Positions 12,584 to 24,532 are shown, numbered from the stretch's first letter. The stretch is 64,000 nt of DNA from Paramecium sonneborni (GCA_905182985.1 CAJJDN010000048.1:169356-233355), one strand, 5' to 3'. Translations and numbers: made by a program. Notes: generated by a model not told the origin, from the letters alone.

Positions 12584-12803
12584 CTCTGTTAAATTAATTT
12601 AATTGATGAATTCTGAATTATATTTTAAAAAATTGGTATAATGTACACTTCCTCTATTAAAACTAGAGAATAGTTCAATTAATTTTATTAAACTATTCCA
12701 TAAAATCCAATAATCCCTTTCAAATTAATTCTATTATAAAATATTTGCCATGCAAAACTTAATTCGAACTATATCAATATAATTAATTATTGTGATAAAT
12801 AGA
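12584..12803. promoter_or_regulatory. Divergent intergenic region
   Basis: 220 nt between two divergent starts. AT-rich, no distinct motif seen. Confidence 0.4.
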
Positions 12804-14003
12804 ATGTAATCTAAAAATGAAGATCATGTCAAATGCAAATATTGTAAGTAAAGGATTAATATTAAATAAATGTATGCTCATACAATAGAATGCAATGCAT
12901 CAAATCATCCTAATTATTAATCGTAAATCTCATCAGAAGTCAAATAGAATCAATCTAACTTTTAAAATTCGATCATTCCAAAATAATCAAATACTATTCA
13001 ATAAAGTTCCTAAGGATAACCTGTTAATTATGTTGAATCAACCATTTATAATTCATAACAAAATAGTAGATTTAATTAAAATCAATCAAAAATTGGCTTT
13101 AGTTAACTATAATAGAATAACACTTAGGAAATATAAAGAAATAATTAAGATAATGTAAATTAATATGATGAATCATTTGTGACAGAGTATAAGGAATGTG
13201 AGTATTGTGGTGAATTATATCCTATTTCAATCCTAGATTAACATTACCCTTTATGCGAAACAAAAAAAATAATTGAATAGGAATAATATTAATATTAACA
13301 TGAATTTGATGATGAGGAACAGTTCAATCATCATAATCATAACATTCCATAAAATTTTCCTCAACAAAGTAATCAATAATATTTTTAATATTAAAATTAT
13401 AATGAAGCTTATTAAAATTAATAACCACGTCGGTAAGGAACTAACGTTTAAACCCGTATAAGATAAGAAACTTTACCTGATGGAGCTATAAGAACTATTA
13501 AAACTTATAGAAATAATCTAACAGGAGAAATCACTGAATAAACGACTGTTTAATCTCCTTAATAGTAGCGAATGCCTGGGTTATTTATTTTAAATAATTA
13601 AAGAAATTCACTTGGAAATACTATTTTAAATAATATCTTTAATAATAATCCATTTTTTGGAAATTAATAAGGAAGAAGATTTTTCCAAATACCAATGATG
13701 TAAATTCTATTTTTATATTATAATAGGAGTATCTTTGGTTAACAACGTCAAAATAATTAGGAGTTAGATAATTTAGCAGTTATTAAATTTGCACCATATG
13801 AGGGACTTTCTTAAGAATATAAATAATGCTCAATTTGCCTTACTAATTATGAAGATGGGGAAGAGCTTATTCTTCTTCCATGTATTCATAGGTTTCATAA
13901 AACTTGTATTTCAGAATGGTTTAAAGAATAAACTACTTGTCCAATTTGCAAAACTGATGTCACCTAATAGGAAATGCCTTTTGAAGAAGATGATTTAGAA
14001 TGA
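12804..14003 (+). CDS. Two zinc knuckles plus RING-H2 ubiquitin ligase
   Basis: Probable E3 ligase of about 390 residues. Residues 11-30 form a C-x2-C...H...C knuckle ([20 protein letters not shown]). A second knuckle is [21 protein letters not shown] long Q/N-rich spacer follows. The C terminus is a classic RING-H2: [19 protein letters not shown], then H-x2-H, then CPIC, ending EEDDLE. A 27-nt GTA...TAG intron at 13700-13726 is likely but lacks an in-frame TGA, so its splicing cannot be decided by frame. It converges with a paralogue on the minus strand that ends 58 nt away. RING identity is secure; the target is unknown. Confidence 0.9.
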
Positions 14004-14061
14004 ATCAATTTTAATAATGTCTTAATCATAATTTTAAGTTTAGATATTCATGAAGACAATA

Positions 14062-14748
14062 TCAATCTATAATTTATTTGCCACATTCACAATTTTTACT
14101 CTTATTAATTATGTTTTATGCAAAACATTTTTGATGGTATTGATACATACAGCATTTCATAATTACAATTTCTTCATCCAATTTAAAGCTCTATTAACAA
14201 AATCTACATATTTTTTGTTAAAAAACTTTTGTAAATGGTTCGATTGATAGATTTGCTGCTTTTACTAACTCATCCCCTTTCTATAAAATATATCCATATT
14301 ATTCTATTATCTAAAAATATTGGGATAAAATTTCAATTATTTTTTTATCATCTTCCTTTTATTTATCACATTATATTAGAAAAGGAAGTTCTGCTTATTT
14401 TATTTTATCTGTTTCTGCTTTTGCCTCACACATTTATAAGTGTTATGTATGCTATAAGTAAGGAATATTTTGATCACAGAACTCACATCTAATTGAAAAA
14501 TTTGAATTAGGGTTTTGATAATTAGAATTTTGCATATTTATATTTTATTATTGAAAATTTTAGTTGTTGATTTAATTTTTATTTAGTGCATGATATTCCT
14601 AATCTTAATTGAAATTGTTTCGATATTATTTGTTTTGATTTTATTCCTTACATTGTTTTTCATGCTGTAACATCTCTTTTCCAGGAAAATTCATTTTACA
14701 TTTTAAACATTCATGTAAATTATTATCATCTACTAAAAGTTATTTCAT
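14062..14748 (-). CDS. Zinc-knuckle protein with degenerate RING-like end
   Basis: Intronless, 228 residues. It has the same plan as its convergent neighbour: a knuckle CLKCKMNFPGKEMLQHEKQC, a second CEFCDQNIPYLQHTQHLQMC, a charged helical middle, and a C-terminal cysteine cluster. The cluster (CRFCQQSF...CCMYQYHQKC...CECGK) keeps the RING spacing at its start but ends early, without the last CPxC pair of a normal RING. It was probably produced by an inverted local duplication and has lost or reduced ligase activity. That last point is inference from the missing ligands. Confidence 0.8.
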
Positions 14749-14859
14749 TTCTTTTTTTTTTTTAATTTCAATTTAAAATATATGATTAGAAAAAAAAAGG
14801 CCGAAAAAATACTATAAAATATAAAATCTTAAAAAAATTGTCTGGCTTAATAAATCAAA

Positions 14860-16193
14860 TCAAAGGTTCACACAATATATTTAATTAATAAAATAAATTA
14901 ATTTTTCCAATTTAATCTAAATTTCAAAATAGTCTGGAAAATCCTTGCATTATGATAAATTTCTCAAAAATTCTCCACATATATCTTCTATAGGTTTAAC
15001 CTTTGATTAATATTCATCTGAAAAAAAGAGTACATTAATGAAATTTTTAATTATTATATTGCAATGCTTTCGATTTTCTTCTATGTCTATGAGTTTCTTT
15101 TCTTTTTTTTTCATAATTATTATTGGTCTAGCCCCCAATTCATTACAAAATCTAATCATCGAGATGACTGATAATTTTCCTTTAAAATTTGAATTTTATA
15201 GCAATTATTGCTGATTTGATATAATCAGAATGACATCTTGTAAAATTTATATTTTTTTTTAGACTGATATTTGTATTTCAGGTAATTTTTCTTTTAAAAC
15301 ATTTTTTTAATTTGGATCTTCTTCAGGAACGTAAATTTAATTTTAATTTATTTCAAATTCATTAGTATTTTCTTAAAATGTTTAAGTTTTTAAGAATTCT
15401 TGTAGTAATTATCCATCTAGTGCTTTTATTAGTAAATTATTAGTTTATTAAGGAGCTTTAAGTTCTATGCAATAAACGTTTACTTAGAATTAATTTTGTT
15501 AGAGTAAAGGATTTTGCAAATTGTTGATTATGTTTTATTCTTTCTAATTTAGGTTTTATTTATTTAGATAATTTTCATTTTCAACAGATATTTAATCATT
15601 ATTAAATTCACATTTTCTAGCGAAAACAATTGTTATTTTTTATTCATTTTCAATTTAAGGTTTGTCGTTATCATTTTAGAATTTTTTAAATGAAGGTAAA
15701 TGATCTTGAAAATAAATTTCAATATAAAAATTATCTAATTCTAACAAAGAGAATAATTTATCTTTTTATTACATAATCGTTTATTCTATTTCATCATACT
15801 TTGAAAGAACCTAAGAAATTATTTCATTTAATTCTTCTTTTTTCATTTAACTTAAAGTTATTAAACTTGGTAAATAGATCTAGTTTTTTACCATAATTTA
15901 ATCCATGTCTGTATAAAAGATAATATCATGATTATTGGAATTCAATTATGATAATTTGTAGTTAAAGATAAGATCTATTCTCTATTGATATATAATAATT
16001 ATACATTTTAAGAAGTTAAAATTTCTTAATGAGGTGAAATGATTTAAATTTGAATGAATAAAATTGTTTTATCATCAAATACACAAATCTACAATTACCT
16101 CAATAGAGAATCATCAAATTCATTTGTATTATTTCCCTCATAACTCTCTTCTAAATTTAATAATTTATTGTTTTTAAATAACCTTACAATCAT
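14860..16193 (-). CDS. Unrecognised protein, about 436 aa
   Basis: No family recognised. The chosen start MIVRLFKNNKLLNLEESYEG at 16193 follows an A-run; two in-frame ATGs lie 15 and 27 nt upstream. One 23-nt intron (near 16000) restores the frame. The protein is rich in I/N/Q/E. The segment IVFARKCEFNNDQISVENEN and a C-terminal part with FCNELGARPIIIMKKKEKK look globular. The rest alternates short hydrophobic strands and charged loops. No membrane spans or zinc pairs. The exon sum is exact (437 codons) and the first TGA is at 14860-14862. Confidence 0.7.
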
Positions 16194-16522
16194 TTTTTTT
16201 TTAATCATTATGGCTAACATGATTTATTGAGCAACTTAAATGATTTCGCTGAAATAAGTTGTTTATGTGGTTGTTTTTTTTTCTTGTATTCTCTTTAACG
16301 GAGGATAAATTTTTTTATTGAAAATCATTATCTAATTATATTAGCGAATTTTTATTTTTTAATATCTCATCTCTATCATAGTAAATATCAATATTGTTAT
16401 AGATATTTGTGCGAAAATATATATTTCATTATTATTTATTTTTTAAAATGTTTTCAAATCCATATGAACAAAGCGTATGAAATACATATCTAATTAAGAT
16501 CATTTTTTCAGAAAAGTTTCAA
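16194..16522. other. Divergent intergenic region, possible upstream exon
   Basis: AT-rich. An alternative start for the next plus-strand gene lies at 16448: ATG plus eight codons, then a 24-nt GTATG...AAG intron, would join in frame upstream of 16523. Otherwise nothing seen. Confidence 0.4.
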
Positions 16523-19421
16523 ATGTCAAGCTTTTTAGATAAAATGGTTGATGAAATTGAAGATTTTAAGTGCGACTGTAAAATTTCAGAATCTTGCATA
16601 GTGTGTGAAACTAAAAGTATAAAATTTCATATTAAACTTTTAGAATGGATGTAGATGCTTTAACAATTTAATGGAATTTTAAATTAACAATGTAATTTAA
16701 AAAGAAACTCTTATAATAGAAATGCCTCTTTTTCCAGAAGAGAATTTTAATATTCCATTATATTTATCAAAAGTTTATGAAATAATACATGCAGTATTTT
16801 TATTTAAATCAGCCACAATAAAAAATCAAAATAATTATGAAGATGAATTTTTTAAAATTAAAAGTGACAATGAATCTTTAAAAGTGAAGGCTAAACGATT
16901 ATAAGAAGAAATAGAATAAAAGTATAATTCTATTTCATATATTTGAATAGAATGAAGCTTATAGGTTAACTAGAGAACTAAATTACTTTATTGAATAAAT
17001 CAAATAAATTGGTAAATGATAAACTTGTTTAAGAGAAGGTATTGATAAATTTTTATCTGAAAGGAAGAGTTGAATTAAAAGGTTATTAAAATTTAAAATA
17101 AAGTATAAGTGATGTAAAGTGAATTCAAAAAAAAAGAATTGGAATTTTTAAAAATGAAAGATTAGGTTAACATAATAAATTAAATAATAGATAAGAAGCA
17201 AAGATAGAATCAATTATGCTAATAAATATGATACAATGCCATTAAAAACTTAGATATCATAACAAAATAGTTTTGATACATGGATTTCAACAAGAAAAGG
17301 TTTAATTGATGAAGTATGTTCTTTACAAGATGCGTTAAGTACAATTATATAAATTTTGAATCATTTTTTTTAATCTTTAAATAATGGTTCTGAATAGCTT
17401 AATACTGATATTATAAGATTACCTCACTAATATGGTAAAAGTATAGTTTGGATTAAATAATAACTTCAAAGATTAAATGGTTAATTTAATATAGATGATT
17501 AATTTTTGAAAGAATTACCTCAATTAAATTCAAGTTTTATTGCAACATAATAACAACATTAAGTATCAAAATAATAATAATAATTAAATCTATCTCAAAA
17601 GAAAACAAATAGTATTAACAACAGTGCTTAAAAGGATTCTTTTAAAGTCCATAATCGTAGTTAAACATTGCATTTTTAGTAATAATAGTCTTTGCCTGAT
17701 GATACCTTAAGTATTTTATCTAGGATTTCTATAAATGATGTTTCTTTAGTGGAATCTACAAACAGTGCAAAATTTGCAGAGAAACCTCCGTAAGATAAAT
17801 AACAATTAAAAAAATGGGATTTTGTATTCAAGCAATAATGATTTCAATAGACAAATCAATATAATTTAATTAATTATAATGATATCTCTAATCAATTTCA
17901 ATCCTGCAGATTAAAGATGTAGAATTAACAGTCCTCGTTCAATAATAGTCTTAAAGTAAAGAGGAATGACTTAAGAAGAGTTGATTTGTATAAATAAAGA
18001 AAAGTTGATGATGATGTTAAAATAAGAAAATTCATTATAGGGAGAGAACTTAGAAGATTTTTATAAACATTATGAATATCGAAGATAATAAAAAGTTTAT
18101 ATGTTAATAAAGGATAGAGAAGCTTTGTTAGAAAAAGAAAAAAGAAAAAAAATAGAATCGAATATGATTAAATTTATAGAAGACAGATCACTTATTAGTT
18201 CAAATTCATCTAAATTTATGGATTAAGTTAAGAAGAAGAAATATATGGAAATGATCAAGTAAAGACATATACAAGAGTTAAAGTTAAAGCGTGAAATATA
18301 AAATCAATAGTAGTAAGAAAAAATGTAATTGTTTGAAGAGTAAAGAAAGAAAAAATAGGAATAAAGGTAATAAGCATTTTAGACAAAATAAGAGTTTATT
18401 GCAAGATAAAAAAAACTGAAGGAATTAGAGGAATAAAAGAAAAGTGGATAATTATAATAAGAATATTTTTTTAAAGAATAATAAAGACTTGAATAATAGT
18501 AGATTGAAGAATAATAAAGAAAAGCAGAAGTAGCTAATAGAGAATAATAGTAACATGAATTCAAATAAAAATTAGAAAAGGAAAGAAAAATGAAAGAGAA
18601 ATAAGCAGAATTAGAGTATAATTAAAGGAAATCTTAAGATGAAGAACAAGAACTTAGAAGATAAGAATTTTTTTAATAGCAATTATAGCAAAAAAGACTT
18701 AACGCATAAAAAAGGGCATAGACTGCTAAATTAAGATAGAGAGAAGCATTAAGAAATTAAATAGAATTTTAAAAGAAGTTAAGAGATGATTATTTAAAGA
18801 AGGAAGAGAGGATTGCAGAAAAACAACATTAATTTTAAGAACAACTTCATTAACGATAATTATCTATAGAAGAAAAGAATAAGATGATAAATGAAAAGAT
18901 TCGAAACACTGCTTAAATGAAAGAATTAATGCATGATGAATTTAAAAGATAATATGCAGAAAGATAATAAGAAATATAATATAGATTGTAATAAAGAAGT
19001 GAATCTGGAGCAAAAGATGAATTTATTAAATAGTAAACTGAAAGAAGAGCAAAACATATAGAAAAATTTTTAAAAATGAATGTATAATAATTAGAGGAGA
19101 AAAGATAAGAATATCTATAAAAATTGAAAGATTAAGATGAAAAGGTAATAGAATAGCTTTGATTTTTGATAGATATAAAGAGTTAAGAAGGAGCAAGAAT
19201 TAATGCATTAATAATAGTCATACTAGAAATTGAAGAAAAGATTTGATTAATAGGAGTGTATTAAACATCAAAGATAATTTGAAGATTTTAAGAGAGAATA
19301 AATAAAAAGTAAATTGAGGGAGGTTAATTTGAGAATGCAAGATAAAATAGAGGATTAAAGAGAACTAGATAAATTAAGAGAATAAGCAAATCGAGTTGAA
19401 TAGATGAGTAAGAAGATATGA
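16523..19421 (+). CDS. Long glutamine-rich coiled-coil protein, about 904 aa
   Basis: Structural-type protein, probably of cortex, basal body or axoneme (inference from composition). Seven introns of 22-29 nt give a single frame of 905 codons; their TGA-containing or frame-shifting lengths make most of them necessary. The N terminus carries a small C-x-C...C-x2-C group (CDC...CIVC), followed by a first coiled coil, a serine-rich linker, and then about 480 residues of near-continuous coiled coil rich in Q, E, K and R, from GENLEDFYKHYEYRRQQ to EQMSKKI. Glutamine is mostly TAA/TAG, so this stretch would look full of stops under the standard code. It ends 60 nt from the convergent phosphatase gene. 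The first 17 codons may be longer (start at 16448). Confidence 0.85.
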
Positions 19422-19481
19422 TAAATAAATTTTTGATTGTATGAAATATTAATTATATATAAAATTATTATTTATTTACAA

Positions 19482-20208
19482 TCAATCCATAAAAGGTCTG
19501 TATTATCTAGTGTAGCTATTGAGACTGATAATTTTGGCTTACCAATTTTAGTTTTCTTTAAGATGTAATTGTAAAGTGAAAAGCGTAGCATTTTATGCAA
19601 AATAAGGTTATTCTAATTATAATTAATCAGCCTTTTTAAGATAATGTACAATTTCTTTGATAAAACCATAATGAGTTACTAAGATGATATTATTTTTTTT
19701 TGATTTAATATGTTATGATTATTGAAATAATGCTTTGACATATTCATCATCATTATGTTTTGCTTTTTTTTGTTAGAGTAGATAACGTCTAACAAGAAAA
19801 TCAAATGTTTTAGAAACTCTGACTTAAATATCTTCCCAACTTTCTCCATTTTATGGAGTAAAATTTCTTTTATTTGGATCATCCTAAATATTAGATAAAA
19901 ATTATTACAGGGAATGCTTTGAACTCTTGCATAACAAAATCACCTTAACATTTTTCTCTGATAAGTGGAGTAAATATACAATTTTCCTCTGGTGGCATTT
20001 TACCTGCTAATTTTAACATTTCAAATGTTTCAATCGTTCTTTTAGTATCAGATATATATGCAATTTCAAAATCAACATCTGTTCTTGATGCTAGATTATA
20101 TGTTTGATATTTTCCCAGAGCACTCAATCCAAATTCATGTAAACCAGAAATAACTCTAAGACATTAATAAATGGACTAACCATGTCTGAAAACATATAAA
20201 TTAATCAT
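19482..20208 (-). CDS. Histidine phosphatase (phosphoglycerate-mutase-like)
   Basis: About 233 residues, one 25-nt intron. The N-terminal catalytic motif is LYVFRHGQS, with the phosphohistidine in RHG. SGLHEFGLSALG follows, then SDTKRTIETFE with the usual second arginine, and a PQNGESWEDI segment where the family has its acid residue. A second catalytic histidine is in ILVTHYGFIKEIVH. This is the branch-1 histidine phosphatase core at typical length. The substrate could be a sugar phosphate, as in PGM/TIGAR, or a protein. I cannot choose between them. Start chosen as the only ATG before the first beta strand. Confidence 0.92.
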
Positions 20209-20400
20209 TAGAAATAAACCAATGATAAAATTAAATTAAGTTATATTGTAATGATTAGATGATGATGATAAATTGATTTTAAATATAACAATGGATAAAC
20301 AAAAGTAAGTTTAAATAATGAAAAGGAAGTCACATAAGTTAAGTAATAAGATGAATTGTGATAGATTGATATATTTATATTTATTTTTGTAAAATAACCA

Positions 20401-21167
20401 TCAGAAGGGTCTGTATCCTCCATAATATCCTTGATATGAAGCTACAGGAGCTACACTTGAATAAGCAACAGGTGCAGTATATGTTGGTGCTGGTCTTACT
20501 AATGAATATGACAATGGCTATTAGACAACAGATTAAACAACGGGTTAAGGTACGACTTATTAAACAACTGGTTGTTATACTACTTATTAGACGACTGGTT
20601 ATTGAACAACTTATTATACAACAGGTTATTAAACAACCACCGGTTAGGCCTAAATTTATATATAAAATTATATACTCTTTAAACTTCTCTTTCAATTGCT
20701 TCATATTCTACTCTTGGAACTGTTTTAGTGACTGGGACATATTCAGTTTATTATTCATAGACTGTTCTAGGGATATATTCTGTTTAATATTCAACAGGGT
20801 AATAATCTGTGACATATTTTGTTTTTGGGACTTAGACTTAAACAGTCTCAGTTTCCATTTCAACGACAGGTCTTTAGTATTCTCTATATTCAACTCTAGA
20901 TTCTCCTTTGATTGCTGGTTAGACTGGTTGTTGGACAACTGGTTATGCAATAACAGATTATTGTAAAACTGGTTAAACAGCAACAGGTTGAGCAACAACA
21001 GGCTATACGACAGATTAAGTGACAGGTCTTGCATATTATACAGGAGCTGCATATGACAATTAAGGAGCATATGACACTGGTTGAGCATATGTTACTGGTG
21101 ATGCAATTGAGGTTGTCAATGGTGCTGCTGCATAAGGATAGCCAGAATAGCCAGGATAGAAAGACAT
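20401..21167 (-). CDS. Alveolin-like PVVQQ-repeat cortical protein
   Basis: 246 residues, one 26-nt intron. It starts MSFYPGYSGYPYAAAP and has a proline/valine/alanine region of VTYAQPVSYAP type. A central charged block of short V/Y/E/P repeats follows (VQVPKTKYVTDYYPVEYQTE, TVYEQQTEYVPVTKTVPRVEY), resembling the alveolin/IMC motif of membrane-skeleton proteins below the cell surface of alveolates. After the intron comes a tandem PVVQQ(V)VQQ run, and the end is YQGYYGGYRPF. Repeats make antisense frames long, so overlapping frames there are shadows. Alveolin membership is a motif-level judgement. Confidence 0.75.
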
Positions 21168-21418
21168 CTTCTAAATTATTCTTTTTTATTATTTTATCAA
21201 AATCCTTCTTACAAGATTTACATTTATACTCCAAATAATCATAATATCATATAGAAATAAAATTTAATGCAATTTTAATATTTTTTAGTTATTATATTCT
21301 TAAAATATATATATATATATATTTATATATATATTCTTATAATAAATACATCCTATCTATTTTTTAGAAACTTATAGTGATTATTAAAATTAATAAGAAA
21401 TGTGCATCTTAAATTCAT

Positions 21419-21771
21419 TCAACCCTCTACCTTTGCCATCATCTCTAGAACTTATTCAATCAAAACTTAAAATTCATCTATTGATAGCTTTCCATCTCCA
21501 TTCTCATCTAATTCTTTTAATACTTCATCAATTTCTTCGCTTGTTGGTGGCTATGATTATTATTCATATTTATATATATACTTCAACTCCCAAATCAGCC
21601 GCTACATTATTCATTACTTCTTCAAGCTCTGGTCTTTCAAGATATCCACTACCTGTTTTTTATATACTCTTATTATTTACCATCTTTATCAACTTATTTA
21701 AATGCACTCTCAGCTACAAATCTTACTTTCTTTTTATCTTTCAAAATGTCTTTCACACTTCCATTACTCAT
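21419..21771 (-). CDS. Small two-EF-hand calcium-binding protein
   Basis: 97 residues with introns of 28 and 31 nt. The two EF loops are D-K-D-G-S-G-Y-L-E-R-P-E and D-E-N-G-D-G-K-L-S-I-D-E, both with a full set of calcium ligands. The first loop is split by intron 1 inside its glycine codon. The protein begins MSNGSVKDILKDKKKVRF and ends EMMAKVEG. This is half of a calmodulin/centrin-type molecule; such small two-hand proteins are common in Paramecium. Both introns are required, because each shifts the frame. No membrane anchor; probably cytosolic. Confidence 0.93.
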
Positions 21772-21970
21772 TTTTTTTATATATTTTTTTTAATTATTTA
21801 CTTATAATCAATTTAGATTTTTTCGATTTCTAAAAATCAATCTAAATTGTTTAAATCTATTTAATTTTAATCAAACTTATCTTTTATTGATAAACTCAAC
21901 AAATTTTCACCTCTCCTAATATTCAAACTAATATACATTATTTAATATTAATTTATATTTAACTGTTAAA

Positions 21971-23043
21971 ATGAGTAGATCCATGAGAAAAGGAAATACA
22001 CCTGCACTCAATAGTTAGATCAGACCATTCTCGCCAAATCTTACTTTTAAAACTGATTCTTTAGAAAATCAAGTTCTTTAACCTTGCTAAGAAAAAGCAG
22101 AAGTCTAATATTTGCGTTTTGAGATCTAATAAGAAAGATAAAGATCTTCCTAATTAGAAATGTAGTTGTAATGTGAAATCAATTAAAGAGGTAACCATTG
22201 CTATTTCATAAATAGTACAAAATGAATAACTATTTACTAATGATATCAACATTTTAAGGTAGCAGAATGAAGATTAAAAATTGAGAATATAAGAACTCGA
22301 AATTAAATTTAGAGAAAGTAGTATTCAATATTAAAGTCATCTGAAAGAGTCAAATGATAAAGTTGTAACAATGAGTATGGAAATTGAACGACTTCATCAT
22401 TTACAATTAAATAGATAAAATGATAATGAATAGGCTCTACGATAAAATGATTAAAAATAATTAGCTTAAGAACTTATTGCAATATAAAAATTAGTTGAAG
22501 ATTTGCGAAATGAGTTAATTACTAAATAAAAAACTATTTACTATTTATAAGAGCAATTATAGTTGACTTAATAAACTTAAAGAGAGAATATTGGTTCAAC
22601 AAGTAAATTAAGAGAGCAAGAAAAAAATATTGATTAATTAGTCAGCTAAATTAATGTTTTAACTTAGATTTTGGAGTATAAATATTTTAATTTTTAGAGA
22701 TAAAGATAATTCTTTATAATAGTAAAGTAAGCAAGTGGACAATATTTATAATGAATTATAATAGATGACTTAATTTAATAGGTAATTAAATGAGGAAAAT
22801 CGAAATTAAAAGCAAGCTTTGGAATAAGCTTATAAAGAAATTGAAAGATTAAATAGAATAATTATGATTAAAAATTAGGAATTATAAGATTCCTATCATA
22901 ATGAAAATTTAGATTGGAGAAGGAATTTCTAAGATTTGAATGAAAAGTATCATAAAGTTTAAGAATAATTATGTTTTGCGCAAGCTGAACTCGAAGCATG
23001 TCGAGCCACTTAAAGAATGACTTACTTATAATAAGAAAAATGA
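21971..23043 (+). CDS. Coiled-coil protein, 341 aa
   Basis: It starts MSRSMRKGNTPALNSQIRPF, a short basic N terminus of the sort seen on basal-body and ciliary proteins. From about residue 70 it is coiled coil to the end (LRIQELEIKFRESS, KQLAQELIAIQKLVEDLRNE, NLDWRRNFQDLNEKY). Two introns of 25 nt (22191-22215) and 22 nt are needed to keep the frame; the total is 342 codons. No enzymatic or zinc motifs. Function unknown. Confidence 0.82.
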
Positions 23044-23277
23044 GTTCTCAATAAACCATATTAAAACTATATATCTATATTATAAATGATTAATATCATT
23101 TTAAAATTGAAATTTCTAATTCTATTTAATATAATTATAAGACATTATTGGAAATGATATATTTGATTTATAAAAATTGAATAGTGAATTAAGTAATTAA
23201 ATTAAGAAATAAACAATTATATGTTACAAATAACTAAGAATTTAATCAAACACAGCCAAATATTTAAAATTAGTAAA

Positions 23278-24422
23278 ATGCCTCCAAAAATAAGTATTTT
23301 TTGTACTTTAAATAAAAAAGTGTTAGATTCTTTTTCATAAGATGATTGTTAGAAGGAGAATACGAATAAAAGTTAGAATAAAACAAAAGAAGTTAAATAG
23401 GAAAAAGAAAAAAATAAGAATACAAAAATTTTGAAATAATAAACTCTTAAATTAGTTGATAAGAAAGGATAGATAGTAGATTTAAGTTAAAAGAAGTTAG
23501 ATTTAGGAGATGGAATATTTTCATAGGATAAATTAAAAATATCTAGTTGGAACATTAATGGACTTAGAGCCTCGACTAAAAAAGAAAGTGCAGTTTAATA
23601 TTTAAATGATAAAAAAGTATAATGAATTTGTTAAAATGATTAGTTTGATATAATTTGTTTAAATGAATTAAAGGTTGCTTAGGAAGCATTTGAAAAGGAG
23701 AATTTAATAACAAAATTGCCAAAAGATTATTTTGCTTATTTAAATTTTTGTAAAATAAAGGCAGGATATAGTGGTGTTGCTATTTTATCAAAGTATTAAT
23801 ATAATAAAATAAAAAGAGTAAAACCAATATCAGTAAAATATGATATGGGAATTTAGAAACATGATTAAGAAGGAAGGATTATAACAGCTGAATTTGAAAA
23901 ATTCAATTTAGTTGCATGTTATGTTCCAAATTCTGGGGATAAATTAGATAGATTGAATTATAGAACATAAGAATGGGATATCGATTTTTAAAACTATCTT
24001 GATTAATTAAAATAGAAAAAGAAAACAATTGTATGTGGTGATTTAAATGTATCTCATGAAGAAATAGATTTAGCTAATCCTGCTGGGAATAAAAGAAGTG
24101 CAGGGTAATTGATATATTTATAATAAAGATTTACTTAAGAAGAAAGGGATTAATTTACAAAATTTCTCTCTAAAGGATGGATTGATACATTTAGATATTT
24201 ACACCCAAAAGAGATTAAATATAGTTATTTTAGTCCAAGATTTAATTCAAGGTTAGATATTAGCTTATAATAAAAAGGGAAACAAATAAGGGATGGAGAA
24301 TAGATTATTTTGTTATTAATAAGGAAGCGATTGACTCTGTTCTGCAATCTGATATTATTACTACTATTGAAGGTAGTGATCATGTTCCCATTGAATGTGA
24401 TATAGATCTTACTAAATTATGA
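23278..24422 (+). CDS. AP endonuclease (exonuclease III / APE1 family)
   Basis: DNA base-excision-repair nuclease that cuts 5' of abasic sites. 363 residues, introns of 27 and 26 nt. A 75-residue lysine-rich leader precedes the fold. The catalytic set is complete: [10 protein letters not shown] (metal-site Asn), CLNELK (metal-site Glu), CYVPNSG (Tyr), CGDLNVSH (Asp and Asn), [17 protein letters not shown], and the final GSDHVPIEC (Asp-His pair). Both introns are confirmed by the conserved residues they join. Leader basicity suggests nuclear targeting (inference). Ends ITKL-like: DIDLTKL. Confidence 0.96.
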
Positions 24423-24532
24423 CAATAAATATTAAATTTTTATTTCAGTTTACATTTAATCAATTAATGTCATCAATTCTTAAATATTAATTTAATTCAA
24501 ATCAAAGCATAATTATTATTTTTATCTTAACA

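Larger units (their letters stand above)
11428..12584. repeat. Right copy of 1157-nt exact direct repeat
   Basis: Second copy of 10270-11426. It starts directly after the N and runs into unique sequence (TCTGTTAAATTAATTT) at 12585. If the repeat is collapsed, the OSCA gene and the small Cys-rich gene form an ordinary convergent pair. Confidence 0.95.

Noticed and set aside
10270..12584. True tandem gene duplication of the OSCA/Cys-rich segment
   Set aside because: Copies are identical, cut at arbitrary points and separated by one N; the same pattern recurs twice elsewhere, so an assembly join is the simpler explanation.
20436..20966. 176-codon plus-strand frame
   Set aside because: It is antisense to the PVVQQ-repeat protein; its length comes from the repeat. 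The minus-strand model has sensible start, intron and stop.
21300..21345. TA-rich dinucleotide run as a telomere or origin signal
   Set aside because: Simple AT repeats are common in all spacers here; no telomeric G/C repeat (CCCCAA or CCCAAA type) occurs in the window.
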